Positions 42,537 to 51,920 are shown, numbered from the stretch's first letter. The stretch: 64,000 nucleotides of DNA from Paenibacillus kobensis NBRC 15729 (GCF_004000825.1 NZ_BILZ01000029.1:1-64000); one strand, 5' to 3'. Notes: generated by a model not told the origin, from the sequence alone. Made by a program: numbers and translations.

Positions 42537-43961
42537 ATGACAGCATCGAAATGGAAAAAGGTTGCAATTACATCGATGGCGGTAATGACACTGCTCAGCG
42601 GAGCTTCGACTGCATTCGCGCATGACAATGGGCACGGCAAAGGAAAAGGCAAAGATGACGATAAAAAGAAAGACGACAACAATATTTCGATAAACCTTCA
42701 CTTCAAAGACGCAGACGACATGAAATGGGCGGAGGAATATATTATCCGTCTCGCGTCGAAGGGCGTGTTCAACGGGTATCAGGACGGTACATTCAAGCCG
42801 GCGCAAAAAATTTCGCGGATTGAAACGCTCGTTGCAGCCGTTCGCCTGATGGGTCTGCGCGAGCAGGCGGAATCGGCAGCGGAGATGAGCACCGAATTGA
42901 ACTTTAAAGATGCAGACCAGCTGAAGAAAAAATATCCTTGGGCTGTCGGTTACGTTGCAGTCGCGCTCGAGAACGATCTGTTCAGCGAGACGGAGGATTC
43001 GATTCAGCCGGAGAAGCCGGCAACGCGCCTCTGGTCGGCGACCATTCTCGTGAAGGCGCTTAAGCTGGAAGCGGAAGCGAAGGCGAAGAGCAACACGAAG
43101 CTGGCATTCAAAGATGCGAAGCAAATTCCGGCAGGCTCGGTCGGTTATGTTGCGGTCGCACTCGAGAAAGGACTTATTACCGGTTATCAAGATAACTCGT
43201 TCCGTCCGAACCAGCAAGTATCGCGCGCAGAGCTAGCGGCGCTGCTCGACCGTACTGACACGCAAATGCCGAACAACGATGCGCAGGCGATTACAGGCAC
43301 ATTGAAGGCAACGGTGTCGAACGGCTCGATCGTCGTTGTGAAGGCGGACAAGACGGAAGCCACACTTGCGCTCGATCCGAACGTCTTTATTTTCCGTGAT
43401 AATAAGAAAGCTGCCATCACCGATTTGAAAGCAGGCGACGAGGTTCTCGTACGCACGTACCAGAATAAGGTCATCTTCGTCGATGTAACGAAGTCGGTTG
43501 TGCAGAACTACGATGACCAAGCGATTACGGGCAGCCTGAAAGCAGCAGCTGCGAACGGTACGATCGTTATCGTGAAGCCGGACAAAACGGAATTAACACT
43601 TGCGCTTGATCCGAACGTCTATGTTTACCGCGACAACAAGCAAGCAGCAGTATCCGATTTGAAAGCAGGCGACGAGGTGCTCGTACGCACGAATCAGAAC
43701 AAAGTGATCATCATCAACGTTACGAAGCTGGTTGCCGCTCCGACGATTGACGCGGGCATCATGAATACCGTAACGCTGAATGCACAGGGCAAGCTGGCGA
43801 CGATCTCGATTATTCGGAGCGTGAACGGCGCGGCGCAATCGGCCATCTATAATGTCGATCCGAACGTCGTCATTTCGGGTGATGCATCGAAGCTCTTGAC
43901 CGGTCAGGCGGTCGAGCTGACGATTGAGAACAACGCAGTCAAGGTCGTTGTAATCAAATAA
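42537..43961 (+). CDS. S-layer homology (SLH) domain protein with repeated C-terminal modules
   Basis: A 474-residue secreted protein. A signal peptide ends at AFA-HD (about 28), followed by a short His/Lys/Asp-rich stretch. Three SLH domains (about 52-225) include 'WAEEYIIRLASKGVFNGYQDGTFKPAQKISRIE' and 'VGYVAVALEKGLITGYQDNSFRPNQQVSRAELA'; these bind pyruvylated wall polymer. Two near-identical 78-residue beta modules follow ('AITGxLKA...TLALDPNVxxxRDNKxAAxxDLKAGDEVLVRT'), with a third more divergent copy at the end. Probably cell-surface anchored. Translation is preceded by the hairpin at 42433-42536. Confidence 0.88.
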   Translation: MTASKWKKVAITSMAVMTLLSGASTAFAHDNGHGKGKGKDDDKKKDDNNISINLHFKDADDMKWAEEYIIRLASKGVFNGYQDGTFKPAQKISRIETLVAAVRLMGLREQAESAAEMSTELNFKDADQLKKKYPWAVGYVAVALENDLFSETEDSIQPEKPATRLWSATILVKALKLEAEAKAKSNTKLAFKDAKQIPAGSVGYVAVALEKGLITGYQDNSFRPNQQVSRAELAALLDRTDTQMPNNDAQAITGTLKATVSNGSIVVVKADKTEATLALDPNVFIFRDNKKAAITDLKAGDEVLVRTYQNKVIFVDVTKSVVQNYDDQAITGSLKAAAANGTIVIVKPDKTELTLALDPNVYVYRDNKQAAVSDLKAGDEVLVRTNQNKVIIINVTKLVAAPTIDAGIMNTVTLNAQGKLATISIIRSVNGAAQSAIYNVDPNVVISGDASKLLTGQAVELTIENNAVKVVVIK

Positions 43962-43977
43962 TGATATCTTCATATAA

Positions 43978-44025
43978 ACAACGCAAGGCGGTACGGGACT
44001 TCGTTCCCTGTACCGCCTTGTTGTA
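43978..44025 (+). terminator. Terminator of the SLH gene
   Basis: ACAACGCAAGGCGGTAC pairs with GTACCGCCTTGTTGT with one bulge; the loop itself is paired (GGGA/TCCC). Confidence 0.85.
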
Positions 44026-44162
44026 TGTTTAGGACGAAGGTCCGGAATAAGAGCGAATAATCGTGAGGCACGTCACATATCAGCATTACTAGAAGCGCTT
44101 CGGCCAATTCGGCGGGGCTGCATGCGGACGGCCGTCAGCGGCCGCTTAGGAGGCGCAGCACA

Positions 44163-45437
44163 ATGAACGGACGGTTCCACAACTCGCCATACGCTTATGC
44201 GCTCGGTATGCTGGCCATGATGATTCCGATTCAAGCTTTCAGTTCTTTTTACAGCTATTATTATGTTGAAAAGCTAGGATTGTCGGTCGGACTCGCGACG
44301 ATTGCCCGCACCGTGTTCCTCGTCTGGGATGCGGCGAACAATCCGCTGCTCGGATACTGGTCGGACCGGACACGGACAAAGTACGGGCGCCGCAAGCCTT
44401 GGATCGTCGCTGCCATTCCTTTGTTCATGCTCACCTTGGCGATGGTGTTCTATGTGCCGTCCGGACTGCAAGGCTATAGTCTGTTCGTATGGCTGCTTAT
44501 CGCGTTAGTGCTGTTCGAAGCGGTGACGACCGTACTATGGGTCAACTACGGTGCCTTGTTCCCGGAGTTGTTCCGGGGCGACCGGCAGCGTGCGAAGGCT
44601 TCGGCTGTTCAGCAAGGTTTTCAAATCGTTGCGATTCTGATCGGCTCGTCGCTCACCCCTATCTTGTTCGATGCGATCGGATTCAGCTCCATGTCCATCG
44701 TTTATGCCGTTGTGTTCGCCTTCTTGATGATACTGTTCATACGCAACATCAGCGAAAGCAAGGAGGCGCTGCAAGCTGAGCCGCTCAAGCTCGTGCAGGC
44801 ATTCCGGGAGACGCTCTCGAACAGGCGGTTCTGGATATTCAATTTGTCGAACTCATTCGCCCAGACCGTGAACGGATTGCTCGGCTCTATGATTCCTTTC
44901 TATGCAAAATATGTGCTTCGAATTCCGGAGTCGCAAGTATCGCTCCTGCTGGCAGCTGTATTCGTATCGGTTATTCCGTGTGTAGGCATATGGTATTGGA
45001 TCGTAAAAAGAATGGACAGTGTGCACGCATGGCGGTTGTCGCTCATCGTCTATGCGATTGCGGTTATTCCGCTCTGGTTCGGCACCAGCCTTGCCACTGG
45101 TATTGCGGCTGGTATCGCAGCAGGATTCGGGCTCGCCGGCTTTCTCGTAACGCCGAACGTCGTAAGCGGCACGATCATCGATCTTGATGCAGCTATTACC
45201 GGCCAGCGGAGAGAAGGAATCTATACGGCGGTCGGCGGCTTCATTACGCGTTCAAGCGGGCTGCTCTCGGCCATTGCCTTCTGGATCGTCGGCATCATGT
45301 TCGGTTACGTAAGCGGTGACGAGCCTGGCTCCAATCCAGCGCTGGCATTCCGGTACTTGATCAGCGCCATCCCGATGGGATTGCTAATGATTTCGTTCTT
45401 GCTGTCGCTAGGCATGCGCCGCTTCGACAAGCCATAA
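44163..45437 (+). CDS. MFS transporter, glycoside-pentoside-hexuronide (GPH) type
   Basis: A 424-residue protein with about twelve membrane helices. The N-terminal 'FYSYYYVEKLGLSVGLATIARTVFLVWDAANNPLLGYWSDRTRTKYGRRKPWIV' carries the GPH cation:sugar symporter signature (D-x2-N-P-x-x-G-x2-SD-RT-x-x-x-GRR-P-W). 'PNVVSGTIIDLDAAITGQRREGIYTAVGGFITRSS' in the second half supports this. No sugar catabolic genes adjoin it, so the substrate is unknown. AGGAGG lies upstream. Confidence 0.85.
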   Translation: MNGRFHNSPYAYALGMLAMMIPIQAFSSFYSYYYVEKLGLSVGLATIARTVFLVWDAANNPLLGYWSDRTRTKYGRRKPWIVAAIPLFMLTLAMVFYVPSGLQGYSLFVWLLIALVLFEAVTTVLWVNYGALFPELFRGDRQRAKASAVQQGFQIVAILIGSSLTPILFDAIGFSSMSIVYAVVFAFLMILFIRNISESKEALQAEPLKLVQAFRETLSNRRFWIFNLSNSFAQTVNGLLGSMIPFYAKYVLRIPESQVSLLLAAVFVSVIPCVGIWYWIVKRMDSVHAWRLSLIVYAIAVIPLWFGTSLATGIAAGIAAGFGLAGFLVTPNVVSGTIIDLDAAITGQRREGIYTAVGGFITRSSGLLSAIAFWIVGIMFGYVSGDEPGSNPALAFRYLISAIPMGLLMISFLLSLGMRRFDKP

Positions 45438-45514
45438 AGGCCGACCTGATGACTGCAAGTTTCCGTTTGTTCCCTTTCTTCGAGTATAATGAAAGGAAGG
45501 ACGGAGGGAAACGG

Positions 45515-46348
45515 ATGAACCGTAACGGTACTGTTTACACGAATGATAATCATACTACGAATAGTAAGAATCCAAATGCGGCAGCTCCAGCGCTGCAAGT
45601 GACGGAGCTTGTCGGCGGCTACAGCCCAAGAAGACCGGTGCTCCACGGGCTTACGTTCGACGTTCGGCCCGGCGAAATCGTCGGCTTGATCGGACTGAAC
45701 GGCGCAGGCAAGAGTACTGCGATCAAACATATACTTGGCCTTATGCAGCCCCATGCCGGGCAGATTCAAGTCGGAGGGACGACGTTGGACCGCGATCCTC
45801 AGAAGTACCGGAGCTCTATCGCCTATGTACCGGAGTCTCCGGTGCTGTTCGACGAGCTGACGGTTGATGAGCACTTACGGCTGACAGGCATGGCGTACGG
45901 GGTCGACGGTGACTTGTACACCGACCGGCGCGAGCAACTGTTAGACGAATTTCATATGCGGGTGAAACGGGGCGCCTTCGCGGAGCATCTGTCGAAAGGC
46001 ATGAAGCAGAAGGTGATGATTATGAATGCGCTGCTTGCCAATCCGCCGCTGTTCATCATTGATGAGCCGTTTCTCGGGCTTGACCCGCTCGGTATCCGCT
46101 CGCTGCTTGATCGGCTTGTCGAAGTGAAGCGCGCCGGAGCGGCCGTGTTGATGAGCTCTCATATCTTATCGACGGTCGAAACGTATTGCGACCGTTATAT
46201 CGTGCTTCATCACGGGCGAATGGCTGCATCAGGAACGCTGGACGATGTGCGGAAGGCGGCTGGCATGACGGGCGGAACGTTGGACGAGGCGTTTTTCCGT
46301 CTCGTATCGGATACGGCGGGAGGCGGCGATTCAACCCATGGGCGATAA
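45515..46348 (+). CDS. ecsA: ABC transporter ATP-binding protein EcsA
   Basis: A 277-residue ATPase. Walker A GLNGAGKST (about 65-73), Q-loop 'IAYVPESPVLFDELTVDEHL', signature 'LSKGMKQKVMI', Walker B 'LFIIDEPFLGLD' and the switch His in 'MSSHILSTVETYCDR'. The PESP-containing Q-loop and partner gene fit EcsA. ATG 45515 has GGAGGGAAACG upstream. EcsAB affects secretion and regulated proteolysis in Bacillus. It overlaps ecsB by 11 bp. Confidence 0.88.
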   Translation: MNRNGTVYTNDNHTTNSKNPNAAAPALQVTELVGGYSPRRPVLHGLTFDVRPGEIVGLIGLNGAGKSTAIKHILGLMQPHAGQIQVGGTTLDRDPQKYRSSIAYVPESPVLFDELTVDEHLRLTGMAYGVDGDLYTDRREQLLDEFHMRVKRGAFAEHLSKGMKQKVMIMNALLANPPLFIIDEPFLGLDPLGIRSLLDRLVEVKRAGAAVLMSSHILSTVETYCDRYIVLHHGRMAASGTLDDVRKAAGMTGGTLDEAFFRLVSDTAGGGDSTHGR

Positions 46349-47648
46349 AATCGTTCGCGCTGCCCATAGCCCGGCACACCGAGAAGAAACGCAGGCGCCA
46401 CCAAGCCGTTTCGATCCGCTGCAGTTGTGGTCGGAGCGGGCATCCGGCTTCCGCAAGGAGACGATGCCTTACTACAGCTACGTCGCGCGCAGCGGTTTTC
46501 CGGGGGTTATTATGCTGGCGCTTATTGTGGCGGCGATCGGATATTCAATGCTCGTGCGGGATGTGCCGGCACATTTCCCGTTTACCTTATTCGGCGTTGT
46601 GCTGACGATCGGGTTCGTCTGCTGGAGTCCGCTGCGTTCGTGGCTCCATCCAGCGGATACCGTCTTCCTGCTGCCGCAGGAAGCGGCCATGAGCGGCTAT
46701 ATCCGCCGGTCGATGCGTTATAACGGAACAGCGGGTGTCATCGGGGTATTGGCGTCGCTTCTGGTCTATTGGCCGATGTATGCACAGAGTGAAGGACAAG
46801 CGGGCGCATGGCTTCTGTTGATCGCGCTGACCGCAGTCAAAGCGGGCAATATGGCCGGCGCTTGGCAAGAGAGAAAGGCAGCAGAGGCAGGAGCACGGCG
46901 GATGCTGCGGATCGCCCGATGGTTGCTTACAGGACTGGTGCTCGCTGCGCTGTACCAGCTCGCGCCTTGGAAGGCGGCTGTGCTCGGACTGCTTGCAACG
47001 GGATTGCTCGCTTTAGCGTACCGGCTGCCGAGAAAGCACCGTTTGCCATGGGATATGCTCATTCGGGAAGAGGTACGGACCAGACGGCGTTATTACCGGT
47101 TTCTGGCGCTGTTCATCGACGTGCCGACGCAGTCTCCGCGCATTGCAAGGCGCAGCTACCTGTCTTGGCTAGGCGGCAGGATCCGTTACGCACAGCGCGG
47201 AACCTATGTTTATCTGTACGCCATGACGATGTTCCGTACGGAGCTCGGCGGCATGCTCGTCCGATTGACGCTGCTCGGCATGCTGGTGCTCTATTGGCTG
47301 GGAGAGTCGGTGTGGCTGGACGGCTGGGGAGCAAGCCTGATATACGTATTGTTCGCCGGAATTGTCGGCCTGCAGCTCGGAGCATTAAGACATTCGCATA
47401 AGTATGCGGTATGGGGACATATTTATCCGCTGCCGGAGGGCCAGCGGGTCGCGTCGCTCCTGACGGTTGACCGAAATGCATTCCTTGCTGCGGCTCTGCT
47501 GATGTGGCTGCCATGCGGCATCGTATTAGCGGTGCAAAGCGAGTATGCGCAGTCGCTGGCGGCGCCTGCGGCAGCGCTGCTCTACGCAGCAGCGGTTCGG
47601 CCGGGAGGCGTGCGCCGGCGGATGGCGAAGGAAGCGGAAGAAGATTAA
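46338..47648 (+). CDS. ecsB: ABC transporter permease EcsB
   Basis: A 436-residue membrane protein with about nine hydrophobic helices. 'FDPLQLWSERASGFRKETMPYYSYVARSG' and 'WLHPADTVFLLPQEAAMSGYIRRSM' resemble EcsB, including the LxP-rich loop after helix 2, and 'EVRTRRRYYRFLALFIDVPTQSP' in the middle. It is translationally coupled to ecsA and forms its membrane partner. No ecsC follows; the next genes are convergent. Confidence 0.87.
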   Translation: MGDKIVRAAHSPAHREETQAPPSRFDPLQLWSERASGFRKETMPYYSYVARSGFPGVIMLALIVAAIGYSMLVRDVPAHFPFTLFGVVLTIGFVCWSPLRSWLHPADTVFLLPQEAAMSGYIRRSMRYNGTAGVIGVLASLLVYWPMYAQSEGQAGAWLLLIALTAVKAGNMAGAWQERKAAEAGARRMLRIARWLLTGLVLAALYQLAPWKAAVLGLLATGLLALAYRLPRKHRLPWDMLIREEVRTRRRYYRFLALFIDVPTQSPRIARRSYLSWLGGRIRYAQRGTYVYLYAMTMFRTELGGMLVRLTLLGMLVLYWLGESVWLDGWGASLIYVLFAGIVGLQLGALRHSHKYAVWGHIYPLPEGQRVASLLTVDRNAFLAAALLMWLPCGIVLAVQSEYAQSLAAPAAALLYAAAVRPGGVRRRMAKEAEED

Positions 47649-47741
47649 GCGAGGAAGACGCATAAGCGGAGCGCTAGGGAGACGGGAACAGAAGGGACGA
47701 GCCGGCGGGACGCCAGCTGGCTGGCTCGCTGGTCTGTCCCG

Positions 47742-49424
47742 TTAGAATCGTCCCGAACGGAATATGGCATAGAGCATAAACAAGAACATGACGGCAGCAA
47801 TGCCGAAGCCGATCTCGATAACGGGGAATTGCCAGATGAACGTGGATTGCCGTCCAAGCGACGAGCCCACGATAAGCCCGACCATAATGATGCTGAATGA
47901 CAGCAGCACGATGCTGAACGACAGGCGGTTGCCGACTCGGTCAATCTTCTTCAGAAACGTGTCCAGCTCCGGTACGGATAATTCCTGCCGGAGCTTTCCT
48001 TTGCGCACGACATGCGATACGTCGCGCAGCGTTTCCGGAAGATCGGCGAGCAGATCCACATATTCGCCTGCATAATGCATAGCGTTCTCGGCGAATGAAC
48101 GAGGGTCTATCCGGTCAAAGAACAATCGGCGCCCGAACGGCTCCGCGACGTCGACAATACTGAAGGTAGAATCAAGCGTTGAGATGACGCCTTCGAGCGT
48201 GAGCAGCGTCTTGCCAAGCAAGGTGAAATCCGAAGGAATACGGATTCGGTGCGCATAGGCGACGGCGAACAGGTCGTTGATCGATTCGCCTAAGCTGATC
48301 TGGCTGAGCGGGACGTCATAATATTTGTCCCGGAGCAGATCGATGTCGTCCCGCAGTTGCCGCATGTCGATGTCCTCCGGCAGCGCCCCCATCGCTTCGA
48401 TCGCACGGATGATCCCGTTCGTGCTGTTGCGCCGAAGCGCGATGACGAGCGAGCCGAAATGCCGCTTCATCGCCGGTGTCATCCGGCCGACCATGCCGAA
48501 GTCGATTAGGCCGATGACGCCGCCGCGCTGTACGACAATATTGCCGGGATGCGGATCGGCGTGGAACAGCCCGACGTCGAATATTTGCTGGAAGAGCACG
48601 GTCGTAATCCGTTCGGCAACCTTCTTCTGCGTCGTGCCGATGCTTGCGAGGCCTTCCGGATCGGTTACTTTGACGCCGGTCATCAGCTCCATCGTCAGTA
48701 CGCGTCTGCTCGAATAATCCCAGTATATGGAGGGTATATGAATGCCAGGGTCCCGGTCGAACGCCCGGGCCAACCGCTCGGCGTTACGCCCTTCAATGGC
48801 GTAATCGAGCTCGGCGCGCAGCGAGTGCGCAAGCTCCGCGACCATGTCCCGGATTTGATATTTGGCTGCCCATTCAAGTCGGTGCTCGGCAATGCGGGCG
48901 AGATTGTCGAGTATTTCCAAGTCGGTCTCGATCTGTTCGTGAATGTGAGGCCGCTGGATCTTGACCGCGACGGGCTGGCTGTTAGGCAGTATAGCCAAGT
49001 GTACCTGGCCAATCGAAGCCGCCGCGACCGGCGTCTCGTCGAAGGATGCATACAGCTCATATACGGAAGAGCCGAGCTCTGATTCCAGAACGGCGGCAGC
49101 ATCCTTGAACGGAATCGGCGGCACATTGTCCTGCAGCTTCACGAGCTCGGCGATAATGTCAGCCGGCAGCAGATCTGGCCGTGTGCTGGCGATCTGGCCG
49201 ATTTTGATAAACGTTGGGCCGAGCTCTTCCAGAAACAGCCGGATTCGTTCGCCTGTCGTCTTCATGCCTGCGCCATCGGTATCCGCAGAACGAAGTGACG
49301 ACAGCGGAAAACGTTCGGTTAGGCCGAGCTCCTTCACGAGGAAGCCGAAGCCGTTGCGTACGAACGCTTTCGCGATGTCCCGGTAACGCTGGAGATGACG
49401 AATCCGGCGGCCAATGCCGATCAT
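47742..49424 (-). CDS. AarF/UbiB-like (ABC1) atypical kinase
   Basis: A 560-residue protein of the UbiB/ABC1/ADCK group. The family 'KxGQ' helix is 'LGPTFIKIGQIASTRPDLLP'; the Ala-rich nucleotide loop is 'PVAAASIGQVHLA', followed by 'VAVKIQRP' (Lys), 'GLFHADPHPGNIVV' (catalytic HxDxxxxN) and 'LIDFGMVGRM' (DFG). Two C-terminal membrane helices (about 505-555) anchor it. Members support quinone or isoprenoid lipid metabolism. It overlaps the phasin-like gene by four bases (ATGA), indicating tight coupling. Confidence 0.9.
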   Translation of the reverse strand: MIGIGRRIRHLQRYRDIAKAFVRNGFGFLVKELGLTERFPLSSLRSADTDGAGMKTTGERIRLFLEELGPTFIKIGQIASTRPDLLPADIIAELVKLQDNVPPIPFKDAAAVLESELGSSVYELYASFDETPVAAASIGQVHLAILPNSQPVAVKIQRPHIHEQIETDLEILDNLARIAEHRLEWAAKYQIRDMVAELAHSLRAELDYAIEGRNAERLARAFDRDPGIHIPSIYWDYSSRRVLTMELMTGVKVTDPEGLASIGTTQKKVAERITTVLFQQIFDVGLFHADPHPGNIVVQRGGVIGLIDFGMVGRMTPAMKRHFGSLVIALRRNSTNGIIRAIEAMGALPEDIDMRQLRDDIDLLRDKYYDVPLSQISLGESINDLFAVAYAHRIRIPSDFTLLGKTLLTLEGVISTLDSTFSIVDVAEPFGRRLFFDRIDPRSFAENAMHYAGEYVDLLADLPETLRDVSHVVRKGKLRQELSVPELDTFLKKIDRVGNRLSFSIVLLSFSIIMVGLIVGSSLGRQSTFIWQFPVIEIGFGIAAVMFLFMLYAIFRSGRF

Positions 49425-49804
49425 TCGTCCTTCGTGAGGGAGACCGGACCGTCTTCAGCCTGCTCCTCAGCCTCTTCTACTGCCGGTTCGCCAGACGTCT
49501 GTGCTTCGAGCTCAGCGACCCGTCGCTCCAAATCGGCAACCCGCAGTTGAAGCTGGTTGTAGTCGTCTTTCGTCGTCAAGTTCGCCTCATTCAATGCGCT
49601 GCGCACATATTCCTTAATACGCGCGTCAATCGACGCCTGAACTTCCCGGCCTTTGCGAAGCAAGTCGTCGACCATCTGCTTCGACTCCGATTTGTTCACC
49701 TCGCCTTTATTGACGAGCTCCTCCACGAGTTTCTCTGCTTGCTCCTTCGTTGCGATTGCTGCACCCAACCCGAACGACACCGCTTTGTTGAACAAATCTT
49801 TCAT
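49421..49804 (-). CDS. Phasin-like coiled-coil protein
   Basis: A 127-residue protein: 'MKDLFNKAVSFGLGAAIATKEQAEKLVEELVNKGEVNKSE' then 'KQMVDDLLRKGREVQASIDARIKEYVRSALNEANLTTKDDYNQLQLRVADLERRVAELEAQ' and an acidic tail. This is the PhaF/phasin-like polyhydroxyalkanoate regulator pattern, with a C-terminal leucine-zipper coil. No PHA synthase is nearby; the four-base overlap with the UbiB-like kinase suggests a joint membrane function. GGAGG lies upstream of ATG 49804. Confidence 0.82.
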   Translation of the reverse strand: MKDLFNKAVSFGLGAAIATKEQAEKLVEELVNKGEVNKSESKQMVDDLLRKGREVQASIDARIKEYVRSALNEANLTTKDDYNQLQLRVADLERRVAELEAQTSGEPAVEEAEEQAEDGPVSLTKDE

Positions 49805-49856
49805 GAGACGAAACCTCCTTCATATTGGTGCTTGAGGATAATTTTATCACAAGTGA

Positions 49857-50645
49857 TTATGAACGCAAATGAACGGTCGGCCTCCCTCCGTCAAGGCGTC
49901 CTTTGAGCCGTTTCAATTCTGTTACGATGATAACCGATATGATAACGAGCAGAAACCAGGAGCCGATTTTGCCCCAATGGACAACATGCCAAGCGGCCTC
50001 TTGATTCGGATATTTCCATGCGCCGAGGAACGTCGAAATATTTTCTGCAATCCAGATGAAGAAGCCGATGAGCAAGTAGGAGACGATGACCGGCATCGAA
50101 TACGTTCGTTCGCCAACCGTGAACCGGAAGGATGACCGGCCGAAGACAGGCACAAGCGCAAGCATCAGCCAGTAACGAACGTCATAGAGCCAGTGGTGCG
50201 TAAAAAAGTTTAAATAAATCGCTGCCGACAACAGCGTCGATAATACGGCCGGCGGCCATCCGAACACTTCGATCTGAAACCGGCGATATGCTTGGCAAAT
50301 GTAGCTTGCAACGCTTGCATACATAAAACCGGAATAGAGCGGAACGCCTGCCAGCTTCGTGTAGCCCTCGTCGGGATACGACCACGAGCCCATATGCACT
50401 TTATAGGTTTCGAGCGCTAGACCAAGCAAGTGGAATACGATGATGACCTTCAGTTCATCGACTGTCTCCAGCTTCGTCCAGATGAGCAACACCTGCATGA
50501 GCAAACATACGATTAGTATGGCGTCGTAGCGAGGGATATACGGAATGTCGACGTACCGGGTCAATGCCATGGCGGCAAAAATGATGACGGCGAACATGCA
50601 GTTGAGCGCTTGCATCCAGCCGAAACGAATGAGCTGTCTAATCAT
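49857..50645 (-). CDS. DUF817 family membrane protein
   Basis: A 262-residue protein with about eight membrane helices. 'LLGLALETYKVHMGSWSYPDEGYTKLAGVPLYSGFMYASVASYICQA' and 'FLGAWKYPNQEAAWHVVHWGKIGSWFLLV' are typical of DUF817, with conserved Glu, His, Trp and Tyr residues at the membrane boundary. Function unknown. It ends 53 bp upstream of the phasin-like gene on the same strand. GAGGAGGATC lies upstream of the start. Confidence 0.88.
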   Translation of the reverse strand: MIRQLIRFGWMQALNCMFAVIIFAAMALTRYVDIPYIPRYDAILIVCLLMQVLLIWTKLETVDELKVIIVFHLLGLALETYKVHMGSWSYPDEGYTKLAGVPLYSGFMYASVASYICQAYRRFQIEVFGWPPAVLSTLLSAAIYLNFFTHHWLYDVRYWLMLALVPVFGRSSFRFTVGERTYSMPVIVSYLLIGFFIWIAENISTFLGAWKYPNQEAAWHVVHWGKIGSWFLLVIISVIIVTELKRLKGRLDGGRPTVHLRS

Positions 50646-50712
50646 GCTATTGATTGATCCTCCTCGTTATCGGATGATGCGCGCATCGTGCCGTGCGGGA
50701 TGCAGCCGTCTG

Positions 50713-51117
50713 TTATTCGCTGCGCTTAATGATGTACGCATTGTCCGCGAGCGTAAAGCCGATCTTCGGATAATAGCCGACGGCGCCGGGAGCGGAGAGG
50801 AGCACGAGCGAGCAGCGCGGACCGATCAATTCGCTTACATGGTCGACCAGCTTGGAGCCAATGCTGCTCTTCTGGTACTCGTTGTCGACTGCCAGGTCGG
50901 ACAAATAGCAGCAGTAAGAAAAGTCCGTCAAAGCGCGTGCGATGCCGACCAGCCGGTCGCCGTCCCAAGCGGAGATGGTCAGATCGGCGTTGTCCAGCAT
51001 CGTCTGAAGCCGGTCCAGATCGTGGATCGGACGCTTCATGGCCGCTCGCTCGAATACTTCGGATAGCTGGGCAGCCGTTATTGGGCGGGTGGTTGAATAC
51101 GTAATCGTCGTAGTCAT
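50713..51117 (-). CDS. GNAT-family N-acetyltransferase
   Basis: A 134-residue protein. 'WDGDRLVGIARALTDFSYCCYLSDLAVDNEYQKSSIGSKLVDHVSELIG' gives the acetyl-CoA binding region (Q/R-x-x-G-x-G/A variant QKSSIGS), followed by 'LVLLSAPGAVGYYPKIGFTLADNAYII'. Single domain; acceptor substrate unknown. GAGGAATCCG lies upstream. Confidence 0.9.
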   Translation of the reverse strand: MTTTITYSTTRPITAAQLSEVFERAAMKRPIHDLDRLQTMLDNADLTISAWDGDRLVGIARALTDFSYCCYLSDLAVDNEYQKSSIGSKLVDHVSELIGPRCSLVLLSAPGAVGYYPKIGFTLADNAYIIKRSE

Positions 51118-51227
51118 TCGGATTCCTCCTGAATTGGGTGGTGGTCTGCTCGTTTCCGGGATTTATAAGTTCTTAAACGGTTGTTCCAGTATCGCAAACA
51201 AATGTGAAGCATGTTGTTTGATTCCTT

Positions 51228-51920
51228 TTAGCGGGAGTGAGGGTGGAGCCTTTCATATAGTTCCATTAATTCTTGCAGCGACTGTACGGTATGGACAGGG
51301 GAGGCGCCGTGCTTTTCTTCGGACCATCTCCCGTCACGCTCCAGCCAGACAGGAATTAAGCCGGCGTCCCGGGAGCCTACAACGTCATTCACCGGATGAT
51401 CGCCGACGTACCAAGCATGCTCAGGCGCAACGTCCAGCTCTTCCAGACTGTGCAAGAAAATGCGTGCGTCCGGTTTATGGACGCCGAACGTTCCAGAAAT
51501 CAACAGAGAACGGAAGTAATGTCCGATGCCGAGACTGTCGATTTTGCGGCGTTGAATGTGCTCCGGACCGTTCGTAATGAGGCCAAGCTTAACGCCGCGC
51601 AGCTGCAAATAATCGAGCATCTCGTACAGATGCGCCATCGGTTCGATACATTTCGGAAAGTGCTCTCTCCAGAAAGCGATGAACTCCTCTTTGGACGGGG
51701 GAGACTTCCAGTCGAGCTCCTCGACAAGAAGCGGATAAAGCTCTTCCCGAAGGCGGTAGCCGTTATCGTCCAACCGGCGAAAGACGCTGCAGAGATGCTC
51801 CGTCTCGTGCAGACGGTCCTCAAAGTAGCGCGCGATCCACAGCTCGAGGAACCGGTTGATGGCGGTGCGCCGGTCGGACAGCGTTTCATCCAGGTCGAAA
51901 ATAATCGCTTGAGCGCTCAT
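51228..51920 (-). CDS. HAD-superfamily hydrolase (YjjG-like)
   Basis: A 230-residue phosphatase. Motif I 'IIFDLDETLSDRR' near residue 6, motif II 'LGLITNG', a motif III Lys in 'FGVHKPDARIF', and motif IV 'AWYVGDHPVNDVVGSRDAG'. The cap is the helical C1 type (about 18-85). Related enzymes remove phosphate from nucleotides such as dUMP. Its ATG overlaps the previous stop (TGATG), so translation is coupled to the neighbouring Cof-type HAD gene. Confidence 0.9.
   Translation of the reverse strand: MSAQAIIFDLDETLSDRRTAINRFLELWIARYFEDRLHETEHLCSVFRRLDDNGYRLREELYPLLVEELDWKSPPSKEEFIAFWREHFPKCIEPMAHLYEMLDYLQLRGVKLGLITNGPEHIQRRKIDSLGIGHYFRSLLISGTFGVHKPDARIFLHSLEELDVAPEHAWYVGDHPVNDVVGSRDAGLIPVWLERDGRWSEEKHGASPVHTVQSLQELMELYERLHPHSR

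Noticed and set aside
47682-47742. Terminator between ecsB and the UbiB-like gene
   Set aside because: ACGGGAACAGA and TCTGTCCCGT pair, but the loop is long and there is no T-run on either strand.
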